This document shows positions 52,703-60,359 of a DNA stretch of 64,000 bases, piece after piece (within the stretch, counting starts at the first letter, position 1; each line of letters begins with the position of its first letter). Source of the DNA: Acidobacteriota bacterium (GTDB lineage Bacteria; Acidobacteriota; Terriglobia; Terriglobales; Acidobacteriaceae). The translations under genes were made by a program, and so were the position numbers. The stretch spans positions 269,350-333,349 of the forward strand of contig JAFDVQ010000016.1 of NCBI GenBank assembly GCA_018268915.1, written 5' to 3'. The notes beneath the pieces are model-generated. The model saw only the letters and a program-made list of their open reading frames with translations. It searched no databases and had not been told where the DNA came from.

Positions 52703-54217
52703 CTACCGGGAAGAGCTAGCTTGAAGATTTGGTATCTGGCAGACTGCAAGCGACCAATTGTGCCACCTGCAATTCAGTCCGTCAGGTTGTGGGTAGTTGA
52801 CAACCACCCAGTCGACGCCGAAGTCGCGATTGAGCCGCTCAAAGTCGGCCAGCTTGAAATGCTCCCATCCGGCTTGAGCGCCGGTTTGTTTCTCCCAGTC
52901 GGGGCCCAGTTCTGGAACCTGCGTTACAACAGCCGGGTCTTTGATCATATCGGCCAACTGGCTGCGCTCTGCGAGTGCACGGAAGCTGTGATAATCCTCT
53001 CCGGGCGCGGCGAGGTATCCAGGGTCTAGTGCAAAGTAAGCATTTGAAGGCGTGTTGCCTCGGATCCACTCGAAGGATTGGAGCCACGGGTTAGACGAAG
53101 TTGCACCGGGAAGTTCGAGATGCGGAGTCGCGGCAAACAGCGCACGCTGTGACGCGTACATACCGAAGCATGCGATCACGAGAAACGCCGCCCAGCGAGG
53201 CGCGCTGGCTTTCAGCAGATACTTTCCGAGCAGGCACCCGCCGATCAGCACCATAAACACATAAACCAAGTGAAGAAACCGCATCGGCTGCATCGGCATG
53301 AGACGCACAAAAGCCGGCGAGCCGATCACGACCATCGACGCAACCTGATGCACCACTCCATACGCAAAGACCGCGAGAGCAAATCGCGCAAGCCGCTCTT
53401 CGCCGCGCTTGAGCGCGATTCGCCACAGCAGCCAGAACAACGCAATGGGGCCCAGCGCGCCGAGCCACTCATACCAGGTCCATCGATAGAGAAAATAGTA
53501 GCTTCGCGTTTCGAGAGCGCGCCGCCAGGCGGCAGTCGGAGACTCAAATATCCACCCGAGAGGAACCGCGGACGCGAGCGCATCGCGAAGCGAGCGCAGC
53601 CAGGCATGGACCGGTTCCAGCAAAGCCATGGTGAGGAAGAAGCAGAACGAGATTCCCAGCAGCGCCATGATCGGATGCAGGACGAAGGAAACCAGAAGCA
53701 GAGGGACTGCCTGCCACAGCTTGTCGCGAAGAATCCGCGAGACTGCCAGAAGCACCAGAGCACTCGCCATATTGCGCGGATGCAGATGCTGGTCTGCCAG
53801 ATATATTGCTGTTCCTGAAACGGGCAGTGTCAGCATTGCCGCGACAAGGGCGACCCCGGCCCATTGCACGCGTTCGTCCTCGAACAGCGTTCGCGCGATG
53901 GTCCAGCAGGCAGCGAGCATCACCACGATCGACGCGAACTGGAAGATCAGCTCGGTGCCGGCGAGAGGAATGTGCGTCAACCTTACAAAGCCCGCGATCC
54001 AGCGATCGAACAGCGTCGCCTGAAGCTGTACGCGAAAGAAATCTGAGTCGTGAGGGTAAAGCGCGGGATTCAGGTCGCTCTTTACGGCCGTCAGGTACAC
54101 CCCATCATCTTCCGTGCCAGGGTGATAGCCCATGACTACAAATGCCAGTAAAGAAAAGGTCAACAACAGAAGGAACTTGAGCTTTCTGGAACATCTGAAC
54201 TGCTTCAGGACAAACAC
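52703..54217 (-). CDS. Polytopic membrane protein (DUF6798-like)
   Basis: 504 residues with about ten hydrophobic helices and a soluble C-terminal domain of about 130 residues. Near the N-terminus, DDGVYLTAVKSDLNPALYPHDSDFF is distinctive, and the C-terminal EDYHSFRALAERSQLADMIKD recurs in the truncated copy at 51151. I recall this layout from DUF6798-type and glycosyltransferase-C-like membrane proteins; no enzymatic role is proven. It might bind or transfer a lipid-linked sugar, which would suit the divergent GT2 gene at 54554, but this is inference. Confidence 0.7.
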   Translation of the reverse strand: MFVLKQFRCSRKLKFLLLLTFSLLAFVVMGYHPGTEDDGVYLTAVKSDLNPALYPHDSDFFRVQLQATLFDRWIAGFVRLTHIPLAGTELIFQFASIVVMLAACWTIARTLFEDERVQWAGVALVAAMLTLPVSGTAIYLADQHLHPRNMASALVLLAVSRILRDKLWQAVPLLLVSFVLHPIMALLGISFCFFLTMALLEPVHAWLRSLRDALASAVPLGWIFESPTAAWRRALETRSYYFLYRWTWYEWLGALGPIALFWLLWRIALKRGEERLARFALAVFAYGVVHQVASMVVIGSPAFVRLMPMQPMRFLHLVYVFMVLIGGCLLGKYLLKASAPRWAAFLVIACFGMYASQRALFAATPHLELPGATSSNPWLQSFEWIRGNTPSNAYFALDPGYLAAPGEDYHSFRALAERSQLADMIKDPAVVTQVPELGPDWEKQTGAQAGWEHFKLADFERLNRDFGVDWVVVNYPQPDGLNCRWHNWSLAVCQIPNLQASSSR

Positions 54218-54553
54218 TCCTTAATACAGAAAATTCGCCCAGGCGGGAAAGTGGCGCAAAGACTCAACAGTCTCAGAGAGTCGGACACGAGACGTCTTTG
54301 ACTTGTTGTGGCAGCCGTGGAGGAGTGTGAGACGACTGGCCACCCATAATAACGCATCCTCGTCTGGTTTGACGGTGATGTAAGTGTCTGGATGACCGCG
54401 AGATAAAGTATTTACAAATCACGTAAAAGTTAACCGGCCCGCAGTGCAACCGGGTCAAAATTTTGCGTGGTTTCGCCGGCGTTCCCAAAGTACCGCGTAG
54501 GCGGTATATCCAACGGGTGAACAAACGTCTATACTCCCGTAGATATCCCCTGT
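54218..54553. other. Divergent intergenic region
   Basis: 336 bases between the polytopic membrane protein and the GT2 gene, relatively AT-rich around 54340-54480. No credible open frame, tRNA or clear repeat. It should contain both promoters. GT2 has no obvious Shine-Dalgarno before its ATG, so its message may be short-leadered. Confidence 0.4.
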
Positions 54554-55372
54554 ATGGTCACCGCAGTCCTTAACCCGCCTAAGCTAGGCTCCGCGCAAGC
54601 CGTGGACCCTGCCATCAAGCCCCTCGCCGTCTACGGGGGGCAAAAGACTGCCCTGATCATCCCCACTCTGCGCGAAGCCGCAAACATCCCGGTCCTGCTC
54701 AACCGCATTCGTGCAGTGCTGGATCCGGCCGGAGTCAATTACGAGATTCTGATCGTCGACGACGACAGCCGCGACGGCACCGAAGAGGTCGTAGCCGAAA
54801 TCAGCAAGAAAGATCCCAGGGTTCAGCTGCTCGTCAGGAAAGGGAAGCGTGGCCTGTCCGGCGCCGTCCTTCACGGATGGATGCATACCGATGCCCCCCT
54901 CATCGGCGTCATGGATGCCGACCTGCAGCATCCTCCCGAACTGTTGCCGGAACTCATCTCGACTATGCTCGGCGGATGCGACCTCGTCATCGGCAGCCGA
55001 TATACCGAAGGCGGCGGCCTGGGTTCCTGGAACCCGATTCGCAAGCTCATCTCCGCCGCTGCAGTCTGGGTCACCTGGCCCATTCAGCGCACCGGCCTCA
55101 GGGCAAAAGATCCGATGTCAGGCTTCTTCTTCGTGCGCCGGGACTGCCTGAACGGCGTTGACTTCCAGGAGGAAGGCTTCAAGCTCCTTCTTGAAATCCT
55201 GGTGCGTGCCCGGCTGACGTCAGTACATGAAGTTCCCTTCGCTTTCGGCCAGCGTTTCCGTGGAGCCAGCAAAGCCAACATGAAAGTCGCCGTCGACTAC
55301 GGCAAGCTCCTCGCCCGGCTCTACAGTTGCCGCTTCGGCTTTAAACGCCCGGTACCGGTCAGTTCTGTCTGA
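54554..55372 (+). CDS. Family 2 glycosyltransferase (polyprenol-phosphate mannose synthase type)
   Basis: 272 residues. The GT-A fold has ALIIPTLREAANIPVLL, the nucleotide-binding VDDDSRDGT (69-76) and the metal-binding MDADLQHPPE (DAD at 121-123), then GGLGSWNPIRKLIS and MSGFFFVRR. These are the DPM1-like motifs of enzymes that make dolichyl- or undecaprenyl-phosphate mannose (or glucose). There is no C-terminal membrane domain. The lipid-linked sugar could feed the nearby polytopic membrane protein; this is inference. Confidence 0.88.
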   Translation: MVTAVLNPPKLGSAQAVDPAIKPLAVYGGQKTALIIPTLREAANIPVLLNRIRAVLDPAGVNYEILIVDDDSRDGTEEVVAEISKKDPRVQLLVRKGKRGLSGAVLHGWMHTDAPLIGVMDADLQHPPELLPELISTMLGGCDLVIGSRYTEGGGLGSWNPIRKLISAAAVWVTWPIQRTGLRAKDPMSGFFFVRRDCLNGVDFQEEGFKLLLEILVRARLTSVHEVPFAFGQRFRGASKANMKVAVDYGKLLARLYSCRFGFKRPVPVSSV

Positions 55373-55383
55373 TCATCGTTGCG

Positions 55384-56109
55384 TTAAATCGCTGGCAGCA
55401 TCATCCGCAGCGCAAGGAACGCCGCTACCCCAAGGAAGAAAACCAGAGCCATACGAATGCCCGGTTCTCGATTGACCTCGGGCACGAGGTCGCTTGCCCC
55501 TACGTACAGCGCAACTCCAGCGGAAATCGGCAGGCCATAGGGCATCCATCTCGGAGCAAGCTCAATCACCAGCACGCCTCCAATCGTCGCTACCGCCAGC
55601 GCAACCGCTGCAGAAAAAGCTGCTCTCCGGCTGCGCCCGCTCGCCAGCATCACCGACGCCATCGTGAATCCCTCCGGCGCCTTATGTAGAAACACTGCAA
55701 GAAAAATCAGCCATCCGAGCGCGTTGCTTACGACAAATCCCGAGCCGATCGCGACTCCATCGAAAAGCGCATGCACGCTCAGGCCGCCGAGAACGGAGTA
55801 GCCAGTCCGCGCGGACACGAACTCATCATGATGCGTCTCTTCGCCGTAATGAAAGTGCGAGATGATCGTGTGCTCGAGCAGGTGGACAATGCAGTATCCA
55901 ACCATGACCAGCACCGGCCCAAGCGTGGGGTTGAGCCTCAGGCTCTCCGGCGCCATCTCCAGCAGCGCTACTGCCATCAAAAAGCCTGCGCCCAGCGCGA
56001 CGAAGTAGCGTAGGTATCGCTCGATGCCGCGTGCGCGGACGAGCACGAATCCGCCGGCCACTTCTGCCAGAGCCGCCAGCACACCGAGCGCCACCGAGAG
56101 TTTGAGCAT
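55384..56109 (-). CDS. ZIP-family metal transporter
   Basis: 241 residues with about seven or eight helices. Metal-path motifs: SVHALFDGVAIGSGF and VFLHKAPEGFTMASVM, the conserved H-x-x-x-D-G and H-K-x-P-E-G of ZIP transporters. A His-rich loop (HFHYGEETHHDEF) lies in the cytoplasm between them and the first part. It probably imports zinc or another divalent metal. It is convergent to the GT2 gene with 11 bases between stops. Confidence 0.9.
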   Translation of the reverse strand: MLKLSVALGVLAALAEVAGGFVLVRARGIERYLRYFVALGAGFLMAVALLEMAPESLRLNPTLGPVLVMVGYCIVHLLEHTIISHFHYGEETHHDEFVSARTGYSVLGGLSVHALFDGVAIGSGFVVSNALGWLIFLAVFLHKAPEGFTMASVMLASGRSRRAAFSAAVALAVATIGGVLVIELAPRWMPYGLPISAGVALYVGASDLVPEVNREPGIRMALVFFLGVAAFLALRMMLPAI

Positions 56110-56133
56110 CCTTGCTTACCTTATGGTGGTGCC

Positions 56134-57219
56134 TTAGCCGCTATGACGAATATGCACGACGTCTCCGTCCTGCACGATGTATTCCTTGCCTTCGAGCCGC
56201 AGCGTCCCTTGCGCCCGCGCCGCAGCTTCGCTCCCAGCTGAAAGCAGATTGTCCCAGCGAATCGTCTCCGCACGAATAAAGTGATGCTCGAGGTCAGAGT
56301 GGATTGCCCCCGCCGCCTGCGGAGCCTTCGAGCCCGCCGGCACGGTCCACGCACGGCACTCGTCTTCGCCCGCGGTAAAGAAGCTGATCAGGCCCAGCAG
56401 TTCGTAGCTCTTCCGGATCAGCCGGACAAGTCCGCTCTCGTGCAGCCCGTAGCTCGAGAGAAAGTCAGCAGCCTCCGCCTCGTCCATCTCGGCCAGTTCG
56501 GCTTCGACCTTTCCGCAGATCGCCGTGGCTCCCGCGTTCGGCCGATGAGCCACTTCGGTCAGCTTATAGCGCTCAACCGCCGACGCTAGATCGTCACCCA
56601 GCGAACCGCTTTCGCCGATATTAACCGCATACAAGACAGGCTTTTGCGAGAGGAACATGAATCCCTTGATGAGCTTCTTCTCCTCCGGCGTCATCTCCAG
56701 TTCACGCAGCGGCTGCTCTTTCTCAAGCGCTTCTTTGGAACGGAGAAGTAACGCATGCTCTCGCTCGAGTTCGGCAGACCGCATTTTTTTGAGATCCTTC
56801 TCAACGCGTTCCAGCCGCTTCTCCACCTGGGTCAAATCGCTGATCATCAGGTCGAACTCGACGTTCTTCACATCGCGCAGCGGATCGACCGGTCCCACAT
56901 GCGGAATGGAATCGTCCTCAAATGCGCGAAGCACGTGAATCAGCGCATCAACATTGCGCAGGCTCGTAAGGAACGCAGTCTCCTTGAGCGCCTCCTGGCC
57001 GATGGCAGCCACGTCGACATACTCAACGGTGGCGTGAGTCGTTTTCTTGGGGCTGTAGAGCGCCGAAAGCTTGTCGAGCCGTTCGTCCGGAACCTTGGCC
57101 ACGCCGATGTGCGCTTCCCGCGGATTGGAATAGCCTTTGTCCTCGAGCTTTGCCTTGGTGAGGATCTTGAAGAGCGACGTCTTGCCCACTTGGGGTAGAC
57201 CGATAATGCCAGTTTTCAT
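56134..57219 (-). CDS. ychF: Ribosome-associated ATPase YchF
   Basis: 361 residues from the ATG at 57219. G1 loop GLPQVGKTSLF (7-17), the switch region of the OBG subfamily with VEYVDVAAIGQEALKE, a coiled-coil insert (VEKRLERVEKDLKKMRSAELEREHALL) and the C-terminal TGS domain ending RLEGKEYIVQDGDVVHIRHS. YchF prefers ATP, binds the ribosome and acts in translation and stress. The G1 form with Gln and Thr differs slightly from the usual GLPNVGKS. A 313-base gap precedes the gene. Confidence 0.93.
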   Translation of the reverse strand: MKTGIIGLPQVGKTSLFKILTKAKLEDKGYSNPREAHIGVAKVPDERLDKLSALYSPKKTTHATVEYVDVAAIGQEALKETAFLTSLRNVDALIHVLRAFEDDSIPHVGPVDPLRDVKNVEFDLMISDLTQVEKRLERVEKDLKKMRSAELEREHALLLRSKEALEKEQPLRELEMTPEEKKLIKGFMFLSQKPVLYAVNIGESGSLGDDLASAVERYKLTEVAHRPNAGATAICGKVEAELAEMDEAEAADFLSSYGLHESGLVRLIRKSYELLGLISFFTAGEDECRAWTVPAGSKAPQAAGAIHSDLEHHFIRAETIRWDNLLSAGSEAAARAQGTLRLEGKEYIVQDGDVVHIRHSG

Positions 57220-57532
57220 GAAGTTCCAGATATGCCCCTGCACGATACTTGCGCGCTGAAGGGCCTCTTCGATGATAACAAGCGACCATCGGTGAGCTTA
57301 CTGCTCATAAGCCAAGTGGTGCTCTGGTACAACGTCACGTCATTAGATCTTCCTGAAAACTTAATAGGGGGCGGATCTGTAAGTAGCTCGCTTCGCAGCG
57401 GTCTCGAAAAACTCCGTTGTTGAGCAGCTTTGTAACAAGGGCACGGCTTCAGCCGGGCCATAAGGCTGCGAAAGGGGAATGGGCTTCAGCCCCTGCAATC
57501 TCTAGGCCTGATGTGCCAGAACTTTCGGGAGA
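57220..57532. repeat. Non-coding region with GGCTTCAGCC dispersed element
   Basis: Between DUF4149 and ychF, both minus-strand. At about 57441-57496 lies ACGGCTTCAGCCGGG...GGGCTTCAGCCCCTG, containing the core GGCTTCAGCC twice and able to fold (GGGCT/AGCCC). The same core, inverted, is at 11787-11810. No gene is seen; the ychF promoter is expected here. Confidence 0.45.
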
Positions 57533-58030
57533 TCAGGCCTTCTCCCGCGCCGACTCTGCCCACGCCACCAGCACCACGGTTGCGATCCCCAGCAGCAGCG
57601 TCACACCCTCAATCCGCTCGCTGCGATTGTGCAGCTTGTTGAAGTGAACGGTTAAGGAATTGGTTGTATCTGAGGTGTCGATTGCCCCGCCTGCTGCCAT
57701 CCGATCGCGCTCCATCGCGGGAATGATCCCATACTGCGAATAAGCAGTGCACGCGAGCATCACGACGACCAGCACCATGGGAGCGAGCACCGTTCTTGGC
57801 TTGTAGATATGCCATGCAGGCGCGAGAGCCAGCAACGCGAGCAGCACGAGCCCGCTGACAATTCCCATGCCGTGAAGAATGCGAAGCAGTTCGCCGACGA
57901 TGGTGCCCGCCGTGTGCGTTGCCCCCTGCAAAGTACCAAAGGTGATCGCGGCAACAACCGGAAAGAAAATCTCCGCGCCGAGCCACACGATCAGCGCTAG
58001 ATAAAGCAGCGTACGCAGCAGGGTCTTCAT
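57533..58030 (-). CDS. DUF4149 membrane protein
   Basis: 165 residues with four helices (about 5-30, 50-70, 80-98 and 140-158) and the DUF4149 pattern: WLGAEIFFPVVAAITFG at the start and FNKLHNRSERIEGVTLLLG near the end. The role of the family is unknown. It is downstream of the ccm cluster on the same strand but separated by 187 bases that include an 8-copy heptamer array, so co-transcription is uncertain. Confidence 0.82.
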   Translation of the reverse strand: MKTLLRTLLYLALIVWLGAEIFFPVVAAITFGTLQGATHTAGTIVGELLRILHGMGIVSGLVLLALLALAPAWHIYKPRTVLAPMVLVVVMLACTAYSQYGIIPAMERDRMAAGGAIDTSDTTNSLTVHFNKLHNRSERIEGVTLLLGIATVVLVAWAESAREKA

Positions 58031-58154
58031 GAATGCAGTTCCCAGTTGTTCGAGATCAGTGATCAGTTTCGAACCGACATCAAATTAACTTCAATCATGC
58101 TCTCACAACCAGTCGCAGAGCGTTGACAAGCGACAATTCCGACAACAATCTCAC

Positions 58155-58210
58155 TGACCCCTGACCCCTGACCCCTGACCCCTGACCCCTGACCCCTGAC
58201 CCCTGACCCC
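58155..58210. repeat. Perfect tandem array of TGACCCC, 8 copies
   Basis: Eight exact 7-bp units (58155-58210) followed by TG, between the DUF4149 gene and the end of the carboxypeptidase-regulatory-like gene. The minus strand is (GGGGTCA)8: runs of four G separated by three bases, the spacing of a stable G-quadruplex. Confidence 0.97.
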
Positions 58211-58216
58211 TGTTTT

Positions 58217-59503
58217 TCAGTTCTTCTTCAGCGCCCGTTTCAACACCACTTCCAGCGCCGCCTTCGTCTCCGCGTACTCCGCCGCAGTCACCACGCCAGT
58301 CAGCTTGTCGCTCTCCAGCGCAAACAGCTCGTCTTTGAGCGCTGTCAGCAGAGAACCGTTTCTGCCTGCAGCCGACGCATGATGCGAAGTGGCCGAATGG
58401 GCAGCAGCAGTCGGCTTGAGTGGATCAGGTGAAGCCGCGACAGGAGGCGCTGCACTCCCCGCAGGCTTTCTCAGCAGAAATGCTGCCGCGGCAACAAACA
58501 CCAGCGCCAGTCCGCCCAGAATCCACCACTTGTATTTGCTTAACGGATCGGGTGTGTTGATCGGCTCGCCGATCCCGCCTCCGGGCTGACCACCTGGCTG
58601 CGCCCCGGCTTGTGCTCCAGCGCCCGCCCCCTGATCTTCCCGCGGCATCGATCCAGTTCCTGAAACCGTGAATTCAAGGGCCTTGCCCGGCTGCGCATTC
58701 CGCGCGACGTAAGTCTGGATATTCGGATCCTGATTGATCGGCGTAAACGCAGATCCAGAGCCCGCCGTGAACTTAATGCTCTTCGGCAGCAGAACTCCGA
58801 CGTTCTGTGCGGCCAGCGACACTTGCGGATGGAATGTGAAGCTGCCGCTGCTGTAGGGAAGGGAATAGCTGATATTGAACTGCGTATCTTTTTCGCCTTC
58901 GTCCGGCTGAATCGGAAAGTTGAAAGCGTAGTGTCCCTTCGGCCCATTTGGCTGCAGCTTCAACGTGGTCGGCAGCGCTCCTGCCTTCGGCCTCTGTCCC
59001 TGCGCCAGCTCGATCACCGCCTCTTCCGGCAACACCACTTCAAAGCTTTTCGCGCTCCACTGCGTCCGCGGAGGATTGCTGGTGTTGTGAACGAAATACC
59101 GCTCCAGAACGTGCAGCTGGCCGTTCGTCGCCTCAAGCTCCATCACGTCGGCTTCGATGAACACGCCGTCTACCTTGGCAGCGACATCGTAGACCGAAAC
59201 CTCAGGAACCGTGCCGGTCTGCGGCGCGTCGGCAAAATACTCCGCGCCCTGGTGGATCACCTTGATCAGCGCAGGAGCATTGCTCGGACGATTGATGCTG
59301 TACTTGCCGGTCGCGTCAACCGTTGCATGAGCCACTTCTGTCATTCCGGTCATCGGCTCTACCAGAACGACCGCATCCCCACTCGCCGGCTTGCCCGTTG
59401 TCTTATTCGTTACGGAACCGGAAAGCTGCGCCGCCTGCGCCATCGCGCCGGCAAAAAGAAAAGTCAAAGAAGAAACCGCAATCAAAACTCGAGTAGATCT
59501 CAT
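58217..59503 (-). CDS. Carboxypeptidase-regulatory-like exported membrane protein
   Basis: About 428 residues from the ATG at 59503, with a signal peptide ending near AMAQAAQ (a GTG at 59527 is an alternative). The N-terminal 70 mature residues form a CarboxypepD_reg/SpaA-like beta-sandwich (LSGSVTNKTTGKPASGDAVVLV). A central beta domain follows, then a Gly/Gln-rich linker (AGAGAQAGAQPGGQPGGG) and a C-terminal helix (WWILGGLALVFVAAAAFLL) with a short cytoplasmic tail. It is probably a periplasmic domain anchored by its C-terminus. It lies downstream of ccmI-like and may help cytochrome maturation; this is only positional evidence. Confidence 0.78.
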   Translation of the reverse strand: MRSTRVLIAVSSLTFLFAGAMAQAAQLSGSVTNKTTGKPASGDAVVLVEPMTGMTEVAHATVDATGKYSINRPSNAPALIKVIHQGAEYFADAPQTGTVPEVSVYDVAAKVDGVFIEADVMELEATNGQLHVLERYFVHNTSNPPRTQWSAKSFEVVLPEEAVIELAQGQRPKAGALPTTLKLQPNGPKGHYAFNFPIQPDEGEKDTQFNISYSLPYSSGSFTFHPQVSLAAQNVGVLLPKSIKFTAGSGSAFTPINQDPNIQTYVARNAQPGKALEFTVSGTGSMPREDQGAGAGAQAGAQPGGQPGGGIGEPINTPDPLSKYKWWILGGLALVFVAAAAFLLRKPAGSAAPPVAASPDPLKPTAAAHSATSHHASAAGRNGSLLTALKDELFALESDKLTGVVTAAEYAETKAALEVVLKRALKKN

Positions 59504-59540
59504 TTCGTATCCGAACCCAACTTTCACTAACCTACTTCAC

Positions 59541-59582
59541 TGACCCCTGACCCCTGACCCCTGACCCCTGACCCCTGACCCC
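59541..59582. repeat. Perfect tandem array of TGACCCC, 6 copies
   Basis: Six exact heptamers plus a decayed TGATCAC, filling almost all of the gap between the ccmI-like stop (59586) and the next gene's start. As both genes are minus-strand and close, a shared transcript would carry (GGGGUCA)6. Confidence 0.97.
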
Positions 59583-59585
59583 TGA

Positions 59586-59864
59586 TCACTGTCCTTCCAG
59601 CACATCGATCTCCGCCAGCAGTTGCGCCGTCTCGTTCTCAAGCTGCGTGCGCTGCGCAACGAAATCCTCTTCCGGATATTTCCCGGCGCGATATTCAAAA
59701 TTAAGGTCGCGCAGATTCTCGTAGAGCTGTTCCTTGCGCTCCAGCAGATAATCAAGCCGCGTCTTCTGGCGCTGGCTCGCAAATGCATTCTCCGGCCAGA
59801 AGGTGTAGAGGAACAGGCCGATCGCCATCAGGCATCCAAGAGCAAGGCCTAGTGTTTCAGACAT
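59586..59864 (-). CDS. CcmI-like cytochrome c biogenesis small protein
   Basis: 92 residues: one N-terminal helix (LGLALGCLMAIGLFLYTFW) and a charged coiled coil with KEQLYENLRDLNFEYRAGKYPEEDF, the motif seen at the start of CcmI/CycH and related small ccm proteins. It lacks the TPR domain that presents apocytochrome. GGGAGC precedes the ATG, which overlaps the ccmH stop by one base. Confidence 0.75.
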   Translation of the reverse strand: MSETLGLALGCLMAIGLFLYTFWPENAFASQRQKTRLDYLLERKEQLYENLRDLNFEYRAGKYPEEDFVAQRTQLENETAQLLAEIDVLEGQ

Positions 59865-60358
59865 CAGTAGCTCCCTTCGCTGCCGGTTTCACGCCGGATG
59901 CGTTCGCGCAGTGCGTCCATCTCTGGCGTGTTGGAAGGCTCTCCCAGTTGCTTCCTGCCGACTGACCAGTGCCGCACCAGCAGAATGGTTCCCAGCAGCG
60001 CCGCCAGAAACACGGCAAAGGGAGCGATCCACGCGACCAGATTGAACCCCGTCGTCGTCGGCGCAGCCAGAACCGTAGCGCCATACTTCGCGGCAAAGCT
60101 GTCCATGATCTCCTTGTCCCCCATGCCGTTGGTCATATCAGCCTTCAGCTCCGCCAGCTGCACTGGAGAAGCCGGGCACCCAACGTGATTGCACTCACCC
60201 AGAACCTGTCCGCAACCACAGCTGCACATGAACTGGTGATTGAGCTTTTCGTACCGCGCCGTCGCATCGGTCGCGCCGATCGAGAAACAAACTGCAATAG
60301 CAAGAGCCGCAGCTTGCACGCCTTTGATCCACTTGCGATTTCGAATCATGACTTTCAT
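59864..60358 (-). CDS. ccmH: Cytochrome c biogenesis protein CcmH (CcmH/CycL/NrfF family)
   Basis: About 164 residues. A signal or anchor helix (VQAAALAIAVCFSIGA) is followed by the redox segment FMCSCGCGQVLGECNHVGC, a Cys-rich variant of the LRCxxC active site, and a second helix (LVAWIAPFAVFLAALLGTILLV). It reduces the CxxCH disulfide of apocytochrome c before heme ligation. It starts right after the ccmF stop, so the genes are coupled. Confidence 0.88.
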   Translation of the reverse strand: MKVMIRNRKWIKGVQAAALAIAVCFSIGATDATARYEKLNHQFMCSCGCGQVLGECNHVGCPASPVQLAELKADMTNGMGDKEIMDSFAAKYGATVLAAPTTTGFNLVAWIAPFAVFLAALLGTILLVRHWSVGRKQLGEPSNTPEMDALRERIRRETGSEGSY

Positions 60359-60359
60359 C

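Noticed and set aside
58155..58210. Heptamer arrays as a CRISPR locus or coding repeat
   Set aside because: Units are 7 bp without spacers, no cas genes are present, and flanking frames do not read through into a plausible protein.
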